A program made the position numbers and the translations under genes. DNA of 64,000 nt from Sambucus nigra (Eukaryota; Streptophyta; Magnoliopsida; Dipsacales; Adoxaceae), in contig OX422207.1 of the NCBI GenBank assembly GCA_949130495.1, forward strand, positions 711,050,456-711,114,455, written 5' to 3'. Of this stretch, positions 11,017-21,316 are shown in pieces; the first letter of the stretch is position 1; every line of letters starts with the position of its first letter. The notes below the pieces were generated by a model that did no database searches, was not told the origin of the DNA, and saw only the letters and a program-made list of their open reading frames with translations.

Positions 11017-11172
11017 CTACAATCAATAGAAAGACAAGGGAGAGAAAGAGTCAAATCAGTGCACTGAAAAATAGAAGTCTTTTCATTAATAAAGATGGAA
11101 GTTACATCGAACAGTAGAAAGAAAGTTTACAGACTGTAAAAAGCAAAAATACAAAGTAGTCTTAGCAGCTAA

Positions 11173-13325
11173 CTAGTTAGCAACCTCAGGTTGCCCAGAG
11201 GTCGATGACCCTTTCCCCTTGTCGGCATCAGCAGGAGCACCGCCCTCGGCAGGAGTAATCTCTGTCGCCACAACAAGGGAAGCATCAGCAGAGGTCATCT
11301 GGGGGACAAGATCATCCCCCTCGACAGCTAAGGCAGGGACTTCATCCACGGTTGGCTTCGGACCCGGGTCATGCTCGTCAAACAGGGGAGAGTCGATATC
11401 GACGCCAATAGCCAAAAGGGCCTTATTCCAGCCCTTCTTGAAGTTCAGACGGCTAATATAGCCTATCTGAACTTCAGCATCCTCGTACGCTGTAGCCCAA
11501 CCAGAATTGTATCAGTCCTCCTTGGCAGTAACAGCCTCAGACTCCTTCTTCTTCAGCTCTTCAGACAGCACCCTGTTGTCCTCAACAACCGCTAATTTGC
11601 TCAAACAAACCAGGTCATAGGCCTATTGCAACTCTTTCAAATCCTTGACTGCCGCATCTTTCTCCTTGTTGGTAGTAGCAAAAGCTAGGTTGGATGAAAT
11701 CCGAGCAGCGTCGACGGCTTTAAATCTAGCCTCGAGCTCTTTACCCTTGAGCTTCAGGGCAACATTTTCCTTCTCCAGCTCACTATTTTTCTTCACCAGC
11801 TCATCGCGTGAACGATACAGCACGGCAAAGTCAGTGACAAACTGCAGAAAGAAGAAGATGTTAAAAGAGGGAAATGAGGGGATTCATAAAAATATGGGAG
11901 AGAAGGGAAAAACCTTACCAAAGCTAGCCTTTGACTAGCCTGAAGGGCCAATTGCTCTGACCCTGCCGCCCTTTGGCGATCAGCTGGGAGGATAGCTCTC
12001 TCGAGTAGAGACGGGGCCAACTGAGTGGAAATTACAATAGAATCCCCCTCGGGCAGCGCGAACACCGGGACCAAGGCCTAGCCGGCTTTCGTCCTCGCTT
12101 CGGCCCTCCTCTTCTCCTCCTCTCTCTCATTCTCTTTCTTGTTCCTCTCCTCCATCTTCTTCTTCTTCTCTTCTTCCTTTTTTCTCTCTCTCTCCCTTAC
12201 CTGCTCCTCTTCCTTCCTCTTTCTCTCCTGCTCTTGAGCAAAGGACCGGGAACCAGTAGCCACAGCCCCAGAATTAGCTTTTTGCTTCTTTGACCTTTGT
12301 GCAAGAAGCACGTGGTCCTCCTCATCATCATCCCTGATTAAGTTCTTCCTTGGAGGAACTATCTCCTCGCTCGAACTGCTAGAAGTGCTCAACGACCCTC
12401 GAGCTTCAGAAACCTCCCTGCGATCAGAGGAACTGCTACTGCTAGAGCTCTCTCCCCGCAAATTTCTTATAGCACCTACGATGTCACTTTCAAAACTGCT
12501 CTCCTCCTCGTCCAACTGGATATGATCAGCAACAGTCTCTTCGGAGGAATCAAACTCTGGGATACTATCCACAGGCCTTGCTATGAAGCTGGAGCCAACG
12601 TTATTGTACTCGATAAGAAAGGCAACAGACCTGGGATGCTCGCTGTCACCCAAAGGCTCCCTGATATTCCAAGCCTTAACCAATTCCGAGATACGAACCT
12701 CGCTGAGAGCAGGTTCCAAGTTCTTTGACCTCGCTGTAGAAGAAAAAGCAAAGAAGAGTTAGAAAGATCACAAATCAACAAAAGTCAAAACAACAGAGCA
12801 ACATCTACCTATATATTCCTCCCCATAAAAGGGAACAGTGAACCTCTCAGACCTCAACCCTTCAAATTGGGGAGAAAGCTACAAGTTTTTAGCAAGGAAA
12901 CCATCTTGCCAATAGTCCTTATGGGAATCAGGTAAATTTACTACCAATACCCTGTCAGGGCTCCATGATTTGAGGTAGAGGACACCAGAGCTAGTTCGAG
13001 AGAAGGAATAGCAAAAACAGACCTCGGCGAGACCTAACCTAGTACCATACAACTGGTTTATTCTATGTACGCCATTAACTATTTTCCACACATTGGGCGA
13101 GCATTATGCAGGAACAATATTGAAATAGCCAAAGAAATGCAAGAACAAATCATTGGGAGGAAAGGTGAATCCCCCCTGGGAAAGCAACAAAACATGGATC
13201 CAGTGGGCGTTATCTATTTCCCTAACGTTTCTAGGAGGGGAAGCGCGACACTCAATATCTACCGAATCAGGGACGTTATAAAACTTCCTAAATTCAGAGA
13301 TCGACCTATTTCCAATCTTCGCCAT
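11173..13325 (-). pseudogene. E1 antisense ORF A: spliced gypsy-type (Transposase_28-like) protein
   Basis: Three coding exons: 13325-12809, 12733-11919 and 11841-11173, with GT-AG introns of 75 and 77 bases at the same points as in E2. Exon 1 starts MAKIGNRSISEFRKFYNVP and carries FPPNDLFLHFFGYFNIVPAQ-type and PNVWKIVNGVHRINQLYGT segments, resembling the putative gypsy-type transposon domain (Transposase_28) found in plant elements. Exon 2 has an acidic/serine tract, QRSKKQK (a possible nuclear signal), a Lys/Glu/Arg-rich helix and LLERAILPADRQRA. Exon 3 begins FVTDFAVLYRSRDELVKKN, a coiled coil, and ends QPEVAN. In-frame stops lie at about 13101-13103, 12885-12887, 12075-12077 and 11623-11625; three of the four stand where E2 has CAG (Gln). 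Function unproven. Confidence 0.75.
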
Positions 13326-13334
13326 TGGAAAACC

Positions 13335-13390
13335 CTAGAAAAGCTACAAACTCAAAGAGAAATTACAAAGAAAAGGCACAGGAAACTTAC
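13335..13390 (-). other. 5'-UTR intron of antisense ORF A (E1)
   Basis: On the - strand GTAAGT begins at 13390 and CTAG ends at 13335, ten bases before the ATG. E2 has the equivalent intron at 21244-21307. Conservation of splice sites with little conservation of intron sequence supports a real transcription unit. Confidence 0.6.
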
Positions 13391-13694
13391 AAAATAGAAG
13401 ATCCATTCAAGTGATGAAGAAGCACGAGCCCAAACAACTAGGAAGCGATGAGAATGGAGACTGAGAGAAGAAGGTATGAAGTGCTAGAGCTCACAGAGAA
13501 TGGAAGAATGCTGGAAAGACTGAAGCGACGGTAGAAAAGTGGCTATTCCAACAAACCTTCAAATTATGCTAATCATAATGCACAAGAAACAAAGCGGGTG
13601 CCGCCAAAATCAACTTCACAGCTTTCGAAGCATGGGAAAAAATCCATTACGGATAATCATTTAAATTTATTGAGCCCAAAAGCATGGCCCAACA

Positions 13695-13708
13695 AACTTA
13701 GGGGCAAT
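13695..13708 (+). promoter_or_regulatory. E1 polypurine tract
   Basis: The purine-rich 'aggggcaa' run directly before the 3' LTR is the plus-strand primer site. The same tract abuts the matching LTR of E2. Confidence 0.75.
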
Positions 13709-14105
13709 TGTGGGTACCCAGAATTGAGACCATGGCCCGGACGAGTAGCCCACTTCTAGCGGCCCAAAGTCTAGGACCCTCATTTCTCATTTAAATTACC
13801 CGATCTCTTCCCACGTTCCCATGAAGGGAGAGATGGAAGACGTGGGGGAATCTAACACCCCCACTTACCTGAACATACATGTATATATTGAACCCTAGGT
13901 CCGGGGCAAAAGGACAAGTTGTATTCTCTGTAATCACTCTCCGGAGTATATAGAAATAACATCGATTGCACCACCGTGGACGTAGGCACTCCTTTGCCGA
14001 ACCACGTACATCCTTTGTTGTGTGATTGTCATTTTATATTCCTAGTTCTTACTTGGTGGTTGCTTTTCTCTTATCTATTTGTGTTGCATAATAATTGTCA
14101 CCACA
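13709..14105 (+). repeat. E1 3' LTR
   Basis: 397 bases from TGTGGGTACCC to CACCACA, followed at once by the GTAAC target duplication (14106-14110). Confidence 0.93.
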
Positions 14106-14214
14106 GTAACTATTAAAATTAAGTGGTATTTTGTAGTAAAAAAAGAGTTGTGGTACTTGGGAGTTATTTTTGGGTGCCCTTGTTAAAGGTATTTTTGTCA
14201 TGTGTATTTTTTAA

Positions 14215-15027
14215 TTTAGGTTAGTAGGATTTATTTAATAGTTTCTATATTAATAGGACTAATATGATGAAAACTATTTTAAATGGGACTAATATATAAG
14301 CCCCTTAAATTAATGATATTTCTACATAGTAGTGGCCAAACTATGGGTTGGGCCTAATGTGGACGGGCCAAATATGGGTTGGGCCAAATCTGAGTTGGAT
14401 CAACCCGTTTTTTCGCTTCCAAAATAAGTATTATAATTTCAAATATATGTAAAAAAAAAACATAGCTTACTCTTTACTTTATAATATAGGTTTTGTATTT
14501 GACTCTCAACTTTTGAAAATGGATTCCATATGGACTCCATATTTGATTCATAGTTTTCAAATATGGGCACCATATTTGACTCTAACTTTTAAATGACTGC
14601 GCTAATATGGGTTGGGGGCCATTTTGTCACTACTATTTCTATATTACCCCCCACCCCCCAAATGTCCAATTCTTGAATCCTCCATTGATTACTAGCCTTG
14701 AAAATATATATTCTTTAATATGAAAGAGGCAACTCTTACAGCGGTATGAAGACCTCACCATTTGAATCCAAATAGAAACACATCAGTGTGAAGAAGATCA
14801 ATGCACGAGGGAGGTAAAGAATTCTAAAAGTCGAGAATGTTTAGATACGAGTTTTCCCTTTTGTTGGGCATGTTAAATGTATTTTATCCCATTAATAGGG
14901 GCTTATTCAAAGTAAGGTCTATAGAAGAAAACTTGGGTTCAAATAAAAATACCCTTTTCTTTTTTTGGGTTCTAAAGGCAACCCAAGAATTTCTCTTTAC
15001 CATCATGTATATTGCCACATAAACATA
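14215..15027. other. Intergenic, no gene seen
   Basis: AT-rich. 14336-14410 repeats a 'gggttgggcc' motif. 14520-14590 repeats 'ccatatttgact'. The 61-codon frame at 14837 shows no family feature. Confidence 0.5.
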
Positions 15028-15240
15028 TGAGTTAATTACACTTTACCCCCTCAAGTTTGGACATAATTTTCACTTCATCACTCCAACTTAGATTTTTTTT
15101 ATACATAACCTCTTCACCTTATTAATACAATACAATTTACCTAAAATCCCAACGGTGTTAAATTTTTGGACAAAATATTGATCATGTGCATGGCACATGA
15201 GAATATTATTGTCCAAACTAATATAAGGGGAAAGTTTATA
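15028..15240. mobile_element. MITE-like inverted-repeat element
   Basis: The left arm 'actttaccccctcaagtttggacataat' is matched, inverted, by 15208-15240 ('attgtccaaactaatataaggggaaagt'). About 210 bases with no coding capacity. Target duplication not resolved. Confidence 0.45.
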
Positions 15241-15953
15241 TTTAAATATTTAAATTAGAAAAGCACATTAAAAAAAAAGAGAACTGTAGAAAAATGTTTT
15301 AAAAGCCTGTAAACTTAAAATTTCTAAAATAATTGAATTGGAAAATCACATTTAAAAATCTCGAAATGACGAAAAAATATTTAAAAACTAGGAAATTGTA
15401 GAAATTGCAAAATTTACTTAGAATATTTAGAGAATTACAAAATTGCAGAAAAAACATTTGAACTATCTGGAAATTACTTTAAAAAATTTAGAAAATATAA
15501 TAAATTTTAGATTTTTATTTATAAAAATCTTAAAATGATTTTTGAAGTTGTAGAAAAAAAATTAAAAATATGGAATTGCATAAAAGCATTTTACAAATCA
15601 GGGAATTTTGAAAAACATTTACGTAAATATGGATTTTTAGATGCATATCTCAAAAAATTGGAATTACATAAAAACATTTAGAATATTTTTAGATTCTAGG
15701 AAAACTATCATCGAATCTGGAATACAATACATTAAACCATTTAATAAATATGGAATTATTGAAAAAGCGTTTATACATATGGAAATTACTGAATTTTTTT
15801 AGGAAATTACAGAAAAAACCAATATCTAGAAAAAAATTAAAATTTAAACATAACGAAATTATTTAAATTTTCAATGCCAAAATAAAATCCTGAAAATTTA
15901 ATTTGAAAAATAGATCAATTGAAGAACTACAAACACTAACAAAAAGTAAACAA
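15241..15953. repeat. A-rich degenerate repeat tract
   Basis: A long run of diverged short units of the type 'ggaaattacagaaaaacattt' and 'aaaatatttagaa', strongly A-rich on the + strand, with no open frame and no clear period. Confidence 0.5.
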
Positions 15954-15964
15954 ATATATATATA

Positions 15965-16339
15965 GGGGCAAGCTCTTGTGCACACTAAGTTTGCACAGAG
16001 CTGACACACACCAATTTTTTTAAAGCATTAAAAATATATTTTTGAGTTTATTTTTTTTATGGGATATTTAAACATTTCAACGGACCCATATAAAGAAAAT
16101 CAGCTCAAAAAAACTTTTTTTTACCATTTTTTAAAAATCGGTCAAACCTTCGCAGCTTTTAAAGTGCTTAAAAGTAACAAAAGTTTGACCCATTTTTTAA
16201 AAATAGTAAAAAAGTTTTTTTGAGCTGATTATTTTACATGGATCCGTTGAAATGTTTAAATATCACACAAAAAAAATCAACTCAATTTTTTTTTTACTAT
16301 TTAAGAAAAATCATGTGCAAACTTAGTGTGCACATGAGC

Positions 16340-16340
<1 letters not shown>
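15965..16340. mobile_element. MITE 1: long foldback element
   Basis: The whole 376 bases form one imperfect palindrome. The outer arms read GCTC(T)TGTGCACACTAAGTTTGCACA on both sides. The inner arms match over 'gatatttaaacatttcaacgga', 'atcagctcaaaaaaactttttt' and 'gtcaaac'. The turn lies near 16145-16180. It sits in a TA repeat, consistent with TA target choice. No ORF. Confidence 0.82.

Positions 16341-16388
<48 letters not shown>
16340..16388. repeat. (CT)n then (TA)n microsatellite
   Basis: About 10 CT units followed by about 15 TA units between MITE 1 and the Helitron start. Confidence 0.9.
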
Positions 16389-16391
<3 letters not shown>

Positions 16392-17056
16392 ATATAATAA
16401 AGCAGGAGGGTGTTTTGCCACACCATACAAGCTTTGCCACGTCATATAGCCACGTCATACAACTTCATGCCACATCATATAAATTTGTATATAAAAGTTA
16501 TATAAACAAGTTGTGTATCTATATGTATTAAAGAGATCATTTACACCAACATCACAAGGCTCAAGGTAATTAATGCCTTACCCGAGCACAAGGCTCGAGA
16601 TGGCTTTGAATATCCCTAACCCAACCCCTTTCTCTCTCATTATTTTAGATCATCGCTATTCATCACATACTCTCTCTCTCTCTAGCCCTCGGCCTCCCTC
16701 ACCCACCACGCTCTACAGTTCGTAAGGTTCCTCGCCGAAGACAGTTGTTGCTGAGCTCCATAGCTATTCCGTTCGTATGGTTCCTCGCCGGAGACGTTTC
16801 TCAGTCCCTCACTGAAGGCGGTTCTCTTCGAGCTCCATAACTGTCTATATCGTATGTCAGTTCTATCTCTGAGAAACATTACTCTGTTCACTCAAAATGG
16901 GTTACATATGTATTAAACTCCCCGTTGAAGGTTTCCAGTGGTTACATATGTTCAAATCTAACTGCTATGAATGTTCATTTTTTGTTCTGATCTAATTGGT
17001 TTTTTTTCTAATATCACTTTTTTTTGTGCAGATCTAACATGTTCGGCCAAACTCCG

Positions 17057-17192
17057 GCGTCCCCATCTTCGGCCATCTATGGAGTCTTATATCTCTGGTA
17101 ACCCAAACTCCGGCGTCCCTATTTCCAGCAACGCGAAGTCCGGCGTATCGATCCCTAGCGTCCCCATCTTCGGCCATCTATGGAGTCTTATC
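17057..17192. repeat. 34-bp perfect direct repeat in the Helitron
   Basis: 17057-17090 and 17159-17192 are identical (from 'gcgtccccatcttcggcc' to 'ggagtcttat'). A third partial unit 'actccggcgtccc' lies near 17107. The surrounding sequence is GC-richer than its context. Confidence 0.85.
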
Positions 17193-19256
17193 CCAGTTTT
17201 GAAGGAACCCTTATTCCACATCTATTTTTTAAGTATAGTTCAGTTCAGTGCTTCGTCTTCAATAGTACTTTATTTATGACCGGAGAGGTATTTGATATTT
17301 GATAAAAGTCCTAACCGTGTGTTTTACTTTATTTATGAATTTATATTGTTCTTCGATTTTTTGTGTTTCCCACAATAGTCTTCAGATGAACCATTGAGAT
17401 AGAAACAAATGAAATATTGGTTGTTTAAAGTTAGAAAATAAAAGTTACCCATTTTATATTTAAATTTGGACACAAATATTATGTAAAAGGGTAATTTTAA
17501 TTGGGAGGTTTCTACGTTTATAATTTTATACACGGTGATTATTTTTTTTCCTGACTTATCTACGTTTTAATTCTTGGTACTGTTTTAATTCTTGGATGTT
17601 CTGAGATTATGATTCAGCTTAGTACTGTTTTAATTCTTGGTGCCTCCGTGTTTTTATGAAAGGAGTCTGACGTGGGTACTCTCTCTCTCTCTCAATGTTT
17701 TAAAATTTTTTAAAAGTGCCATTGAAGGATTGTTTTGTTTTCACCATAGGGTACACCAAGATGCATCGTGGCCATCCAAATTTCATCTCCCTTCATGACC
17801 CCTCTTTATCTCCTTCAACAAAAATAATCTATTAATTGCAAGAATCATCTGCCCTTTTCTTCTACAAGTATGAGAGGATGTACAGATTCAGATAGAAGAA
17901 CCAAATCACAAAGATAAGGACATATCGGATAGAAAAACCCATATCGGAGATATGAGGTATGTCGGTGAGTTAGCTAGAGAAGCGCGGTGAAAAATATTTA
18001 GGTATGTCGTTTGGTTATTTGGGTTTTGTGCGTGGAGATGGTTGGGACCACATACGCTGTAGGTTCATACCTATTTGAACATGGAAGTTCTCTTAATTTA
18101 TGACTGCCTCCACCTCTGTATTGGACATGGAAGTTGTCTCTCTCTTAAAACTCCTTCTCCACCTCTGTGTTGCTTCATTTTAGATTTGTTTTAGGTTTAT
18201 GAAATTAATTTTAATTTCAATGACTTTTTAATTTCAATTTTATTTTTTGTTTCTGAAAAAGTAGATTATAAATGAATTTGTGTTGCAGAAGAATGAGATA
18301 GCATCTCCATATCAAGAATGTTTCTCGAGTATCACTAGAGTTAATTGGTGTATCATAATTATATTTTTTTTCATATGAGAAATGGGAAATGATTTAAACA
18401 TGTTGCACTGGTGAATGTAACACAAATATATTAACATCATTTTTTATTCAGTTCAATTTTTATTTATTATATGAATTTATTTATTTATTTTCATTTTAAA
18501 GTTTGTTTTCTGAAATTTTGAAATTTACTACTATTGATAAAGGTGCAAAACGGATCTGTATATTCAATGTTTTGCATTGTTATTACTTTCTCCACTCATT
18601 TTGAAATCAACACACTTTTGAGTGAAATGTCCTAGGAAAGTCAATTTTGATATTTTAAAAAATATATCACTGAGATCTTAAATCATTTGTGTGGTGTACA
18701 TAACAAATGGTTTGTGATATTTTTTTATCCTCACTGAGATAATAGATTTGTCTAAATAGTAAATACTTCTTAGGGATAATAGATAAGGATAGTAGAGGTA
18801 TGCTACTATCCATCAGTGGTCAAAGTTGACAGATGTAGACTTTATTCTAAAGGACAAGGCACAATGCTCAAACTAGGCTCAAGGCTCGGTGCCAAAGTCT
18901 GACAAATGCATACTTATATTCAAAGGAAAAATCTTTCAAAACATGTAAGATTTCTCTAAATTTCATTAAGTTTTTTTCAAATAATTTACTCAACAACATC
19001 AGAAATTAGTTTTGAATTAAGATAACTTTTAACAATTTATGGTGTGAATTGAAATAATTGAATTTTAGTAGCACTAGATAACTTTAACTCAAAGTCGATA
19101 AAAAATATATTTGATATAAAATTTACTATCTAACTGTATAAATCTGTTTTTGATGGAGTTTACTTTAAATATTTGAATTGAAATTCTCTCAGTTCAATAA
19201 TTAAAAATTAGTTCGACACAAAAAGTATTATACATTATTTTTGTTATTTCAAATTT

Positions 19257-19541
19257 TCCATCCCAAATAATAAGTCAAGCAGTTTGAATAAATGACATTA
19301 AAATGTCAGTTTTTTAGTTCCACTCAGGTAATATTTGACAATGCACACTAAGATGTGGAAAAGATTCCAACAGTATCACCTCACAATAGGTCCATCCCAA
19401 ATAATAAGTCAAGCAGTTTAAATAAATGACATTAAAATGTCAGTTTTTTTAGTTCCACTCGGGTAATATTTGACAATGCACACTAAGATGTGGAAAAGAT
19501 TCCAACAGTATCACCTCACAATAGGTCCATCCCAAATAATA
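19257..19541. repeat. 134/135-bp tandem duplication in the Helitron
   Basis: Unit 1 is 19257-19390, unit 2 is 19391-19525, and a third partial unit starts at 19526 (15 bases). The two full units differ at only a few positions, one of them a T-run length change, so the duplication is recent. Confidence 0.92.
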
Positions 19542-20245
19542 TCACCTCACAATAGATTAAATTTGCAAAGTAAAAATGTATTAAAGTAAATGTATAATAC
19601 ATGTTTTCCCCTTTTAATTATTAATTAAGTGTTCTTTTTCTTCTTTTGTTAAATGGGGACTTTCCCCATAGCTCTACACATATATACAAGCAAGTCTCTC
19701 TGTTTCATCTCATCATAAATGTAAAGTAAAAATGGAAAATATTTTTTATACTCACTGCCACACAAAGGCCCCATAACGAATGTTCTTCAATTAAACACGA
19801 ATTAGGTAATTAATATTTTCTTTACAATTAAACATGTAAGAACACAAATTAACACAAGTTTTACGGTTATAAATTAAATGAGAATATCTAGACTCAAATA
19901 TGTCATTTTATCCCAATTTGAATAAGTTTGCTGATATACATGTCGTGTCATTGTATCAAAATTTATAAGTCCCCACTTAATAGTTAAAATAAATTAATAA
20001 CTTCAATTTTTATTAGAACTATTTATGTTTTTAAAAAAAATAACTTCAGTTTTTTTGACATTATCATGCTAATCTATTTGAAATACCATCTCTCACACAT
20101 CACTAACACAAGTGAAAATTTTGAAATGAACATGACAGATTCATGTAAGTAAATCTCAACATAAATATTTTTTAGAAATGTCAATTTCGAATCAATGTAT
20201 TGATAATCGTTGTGTATAAAATTACAAAATACTCTATATTTTTAT

Positions 20246-20272
20246 CGTGCCATCGGCACGGGTACACCCTAG
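20246..20272 (+). terminator. Helitron 3' hairpin and CTAG end
   Basis: CGTGCC-atc-GGCACG forms a 6-bp GC-rich stem with a 3-base loop, then GGTACACCCTAG. This is the standard Helitron transposition terminator layout. Confidence 0.82.
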
Positions 20273-20284
20273 TATATATATATA

Positions 20285-20471
20285 CAGTCCTGCTCTTGTG
20301 CGAACTAGTCCGCATTTTAAGAGTGCAGACCAGACATGTGTCACCTGGCGGTGAGCCCAGAAAAGAGAGAGAGAGTGTGCCTATAATTTAGGTGATAATT
20401 TTTAGGGGCGCCGTTACATGACACATGTCCGATCCTCATTCTTAAAATACGGACTAATCCGCACAGGAGCA
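20285..20471. mobile_element. MITE 2
   Basis: About 65-base inverted arms: the left 'gctcttgtgcgaactagtccg...acatgtgtca' matches the inverse of 20408-20471. The outermost GCTC(T)TGTGC resembles MITE 1, so both may belong to one superfamily. It is flanked by TA repeats. The 63- and 82-codon frames crossing it are not genes. Confidence 0.8.
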
Positions 20472-20507
20472 TTATTATATATATATATACGTGTGTGTGT
20501 GTGTGTG
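20472..20507. repeat. (TA)n-(GT)n microsatellite next to E2
   Basis: 'tatatatatata' followed by about ten GT units that run directly into the TGTGG terminus of the E2 LTR. Confidence 0.9.
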
Positions 20508-20923
20508 TGTGGTGACAATTATATTCAACACAAATAAATGAGAAAATAGCAATCACCAAGGAAAATAAAGAACATAAAGTGCCAATCACTCAACACAGTA
20601 ATGTACGTGGTTCAGCAAGGATGCCTACGTCCACGGTGGTGCAGTCAGTATTATTTCTATATACTCCAGGGAGCGTTTACATAGAATACAGTGCGTGCCT
20701 CTTGCTCCAGGCTTAGGGTTCATTATATACATGTTTATTTTTGGGGAGTGGGGGTGTTGAACTCCCCCACGTCCATCTTATTTTCTTGGAATATCTATAG
20801 ACGAGATCCTAGGAGAAGACTAAGTCATAATGGAACTTAGTTATGGTGCGAGGGGTTTGAACTTTGGGCTGTTTTTATTAGGCTACTCGTCTGGGCCCAT
20901 GATGGCAAATTTAGGTACCCACA
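20508..20923 (-). repeat. E2 3' LTR (left copy)
   Basis: TGTGGTGACAATT to GGTACCCACA on the + strand. The polypurine tract lies at 20924-20936 ('attgcccctaaag', i.e. CTTTAGGGGCAAT in element sense). Confidence 0.9.
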
Positions 20924-21243
20924 ATTGCCCCTAAAGTTGTTCGGCCACAATTTGGGCTTAATAAGTTTAAATGATTTGTCATAATGGCTCTTTTGTAAGT
21001 CGTGAAACTCTTCCCAAAGTTGAGAACTGATTTAGGCGACAGTTACTTCGTGTCCTGTGCGCGATGATTGGGAGCATTTAAAAGTTAATTGGAGCAACGT
21101 TCCATAGTTGTCATTTCAAACTTCTTAGTGTTCCCTCATCTTCTGCGAGTTTTAGCTGTTGTGTCCTCTTCTCCAAGCCTTCATTTTCTTCGCTTTCAAT
21201 CTCCCTCGTGATCTTGCATCGTCCAAGTCAAACTTTTCATCTC

Positions 21244-21307
21244 GTAAGTCCTTTTTGCTCTTTCTTTGTGCTTTCTCTGTTGAGTTTTCTCTGAATTTGC
21301 AATTTAG
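21244..21307 (+). other. 5'-UTR intron of antisense ORF A (E2)
   Basis: GTAAGT at 21244 and TTTAG ending at 21307, ten bases before the ATG at 21317; it matches the intron in E1. Confidence 0.6.
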
Positions 21308-21316
21308 GATTTACAA

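Larger units (their letters stand above)
3390..14105 (+). mobile_element. Element E1: complete Tat-lineage Ty3/gypsy retrotransposon
   Basis: A full 10.7 kb element: 5' LTR 3390-3798, primer site, gag-protease, pol (RT, RNase H, second RNase H, integrase), antisense module, polypurine tract, 3' LTR 13709-14105. The 5-base duplication GTAAC flanks it exactly (3385-3389 and 14106-14110). The Tat lineage is indicated by the second RNase H between RT-RNase H and integrase, a C-x2-H-x4-H-x4-C knuckle in gag, and extra coding sequence between pol and the 3' LTR. By eye the LTRs differ at roughly 2-3% of positions plus a 13-base indel, so it is fairly recent, yet pol and the antisense genes are already broken. 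Confidence 0.93.
2303..14204. mobile_element. Possible small DNA transposon split by element E1
   Basis: The sequence at 2309-2345 (containing 'aagggcaccacaaaaaata') and the inverse of 14120-14187 (containing 'aagggcacccaaaaata') are imperfect inverted repeats reaching inward to 'taccacaa' on both sides. The ten bases 'tattttttaa' occur at 2293-2302 and 14205-14214 and could be a target duplication, as for Mutator-like elements, but they are AT-rich and could match by chance. With E1 and its duplication removed, the element would be about 1.2 kb. No transposase is visible, so it would be non-autonomous. Confidence 0.4.
16389..20272 (+). mobile_element. Non-autonomous Helitron
   Basis: It starts TC (TCTATATAATAAAGCAGGAGG) after an A and ends CTAG before a T, the Helitron A|TC...CTAG|T pattern. 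Eleven bases before the end come after a perfect 6-bp hairpin. No Rep/helicase frame is present in the 3.9 kb. The 5' part holds GC-richer segments (16680-16880, 17040-17200) with internal repeats, unlike the AT-rich remainder; these could be captured host fragments, but I recognise no gene in them. Confidence 0.75.

Noticed and set aside
3390..14105. Endogenous pararetrovirus or other virus
   Set aside because: LTRs, target duplications, integrase and Tat-type domain order identify LTR retrotransposons; no movement protein or envelope frame was seen.
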